From the NCBI GenBank assembly GCA_026393795.1, contig JAPKZL010000002.1, forward strand, positions 1-35,887: DNA of 35,887 bases, written 5' to 3'. Positions 35,094 through 35,887 of the stretch are shown piece by piece (position 1 is the first letter of the stretch; each line of letters opens with the position of its first letter). The translations under genes and the position numbers were made by a program. The notes beneath the pieces were generated by a model. The model was given only the letters and a program-made list of their open reading frames with translations, did no database searches and was not told where the DNA came from. The stretch comes from Candidatus Aminicenantes bacterium. Its GTDB lineage: Bacteria > Acidobacteriota > Aminicenantia > UBA2199.

Positions 35094-35887
35094 CTAGAAT
35101 TTTAGTCTTCCGGCCTTGCGTGTTGAGCTGGCGTATTTCAGCGCCTCGGCTTTGACGCTTTCCTTGCCCTTGTCGCTGATCGCGCTCACCGCGTAATCGT
35201 ACTGGGTTTGCTGCCTGATCTCGATCGAGTAGTCCTCAATGGAATTGGTCGTGGCGTCGACCACTTTCCATAATGAATAGCTGTCCGTGGACTGGCCGGT
35301 CAATTTACGGTAGACGTTATAGCCGATGATGGGGATCTTCTTTTCAACGTTGGCGGGGTTCGGCGCCCAGCGGACCCAATTGTATGCATAAAACTCGTTC
35401 CCGAGGCTGTCGACTCCGCGCACCTGGTAATCGAAAAGATCCTCCCCGGTGACGCCGTTTTTGTCGATATAGAGCAGCACCGCTGGGTTTACCTCGGCCA
35501 GCGTTTCCCAGGCAGCGGATGTTTTCAGCTTGCGATAAACCCGGTACTTGCTGAGGGTAATGCCCCAGTTGTTCCAGCTGCCATCGAATGCCCAGGTGAG
35601 CTTGCGAAAATACTGGACCGTGAACAGATTGCGGTTGATGATCAGCTCGTTTTTTAAGTCCAGTGCCGTCAAGGGGATGTTCAGGTAGTTGGCTTCGACT
35701 CCGAGCGGGGGCTGGGGTATGGGAATCGAAGGCGGAGGCACAGGGGGGCCGGGCGTGTCTGAATCGTCGGGATCAAAAATAGCGACGAACACGTCGCTGC
35801 TCACGGAGAAATCGGTCCAGGCGGCAACGGCTCCGATTGAGGAGCTGTAATCGATGCTCGGATGATAAGTTTGGTTGCTGCTGGTTA
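35094..35887 (-). CDS. Secreted or surface protein with FN3-like repeats, C-terminal part
   Basis: The frame is open from the window end to a TAG at 35094-35096, so the N-terminus is missing; the GTG at 35804 is merely internal. The visible 263 residues hold a segment ending AAWTDFSVSSDVFVAIF, a proline-rich linker with PPVPPPSIPIPQPP, then two fibronectin-III-like modules, each with a YxVYRKL strand (KYRVYRKL and GYNVYRKL) and a tyrosine-corner-like end (FDYQVRGVDSLGN and YDYAVSAISDKGK). Such tails are common on extracellular enzymes and adhesins. The catalytic or binding part, if any, lies outside the window. Confidence 0.7.
   Translation of the reverse strand, partial: TSSNQTYHPSIDYSSSIGAVAAWTDFSVSSDVFVAIFDPDDSDTPGPPVPPPSIPIPQPPLGVEANYLNIPLTALDLKNELIINRNLFTVQYFRKLTWAFDGSWNNWGITLSKYRVYRKLKTSAAWETLAEVNPAVLLYIDKNGVTGEDLFDYQVRGVDSLGNEFYAYNWVRWAPNPANVEKKIPIIGYNVYRKLTGQSTDSYSLWKVVDATTNSIEDYSIEIRQQTQYDYAVSAISDKGKESVKAEALKYASSTRKAGRLKF

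Overview
The window is a chromosomal replication-origin neighbourhood of a diderm (Gram-negative-type) bacterium. The evidence is the run gyrA-gyrB-recF-dnaN-dnaA on the minus strand facing glnA-rsmG-parA-parB-bactofilin-kdsB-pyrG on the plus strand, with a Kdo gene (kdsB), an outer-membrane barrel and a lipoprotein. GyrB carries the long insert typical of Gram-negative enzymes. The gene style (PEP/pyruvate-binding signalling proteins, large GT-C glycosyltransferases, glnA beside dnaA) reminds me of Candidatus Aminicenantes or relatives, but this is an impression and not proven by the sequence.

Layout. (1) 1-5493: a nucleotidyltransferase tail, then a tightly overlapping minus-strand operon: GAF-HD-GYP protein, REC-REC-ATP-grasp (PEP synthase N-domain) protein and metallophosphoesterase. 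It looks like a phospho-signalling module. (2) 5578-6363: tatD, divergent from that operon and converging on gyrA. (3) 6360-14884: the replication operon dnaA-dnaN-recF-gyrB-gyrA, with an AT-rich dnaA-dnaN spacer as a candidate unwinding element. (4) 14885-15028: divergent dnaA/glnA control region with back-to-back -35 boxes in one palindrome and a pair of DnaA-box-like sites. (5) 15029-21376: glnA, a small membrane ORF, rsmG flanked by two parS sites, then parA-parB-bactofilin-kdsB-pyrG joined by short overlaps. pyrG carries an internal deletion with frameshift. (6) 21393-25596, minus strand: lipoprotein of the alkaline-phosphatase/sulfatase fold, beta-barrel, nitroreductase and metallo-beta-lactamase-fold hydrolase, the last three overlapping. 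(7) 25711-34925: glycan or surface-polymer accessory region with an unknown small gene, a methyltransferase, a polyprenyl-phosphate GT2 enzyme, a YfhO-like polytopic protein and two tandem GT39-type paralogues. (8) 35094-end: the C-terminal part of a secreted FN3-like protein.

The most notable cross-cutting signal is that six start codons lie 6-7 nt downstream of a sigma70-type -10 box, five of them with a good -35 at 17-18 bp, so these transcripts would be leaderless. Other points of interest are GyrA with its canonical GyrA box in the fifth instead of the first blade and Met at the quinolone Ser83 position, and DnaA with altered DNA-recognition residues and no TTATCCACA boxes in the adjacent spacers.

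No tRNA, rRNA, CRISPR array or insertion sequence was seen. No gene-free stretch exceeds 300 bases. The longest is 34926-35093 (168 bp), in which I see nothing convincing.
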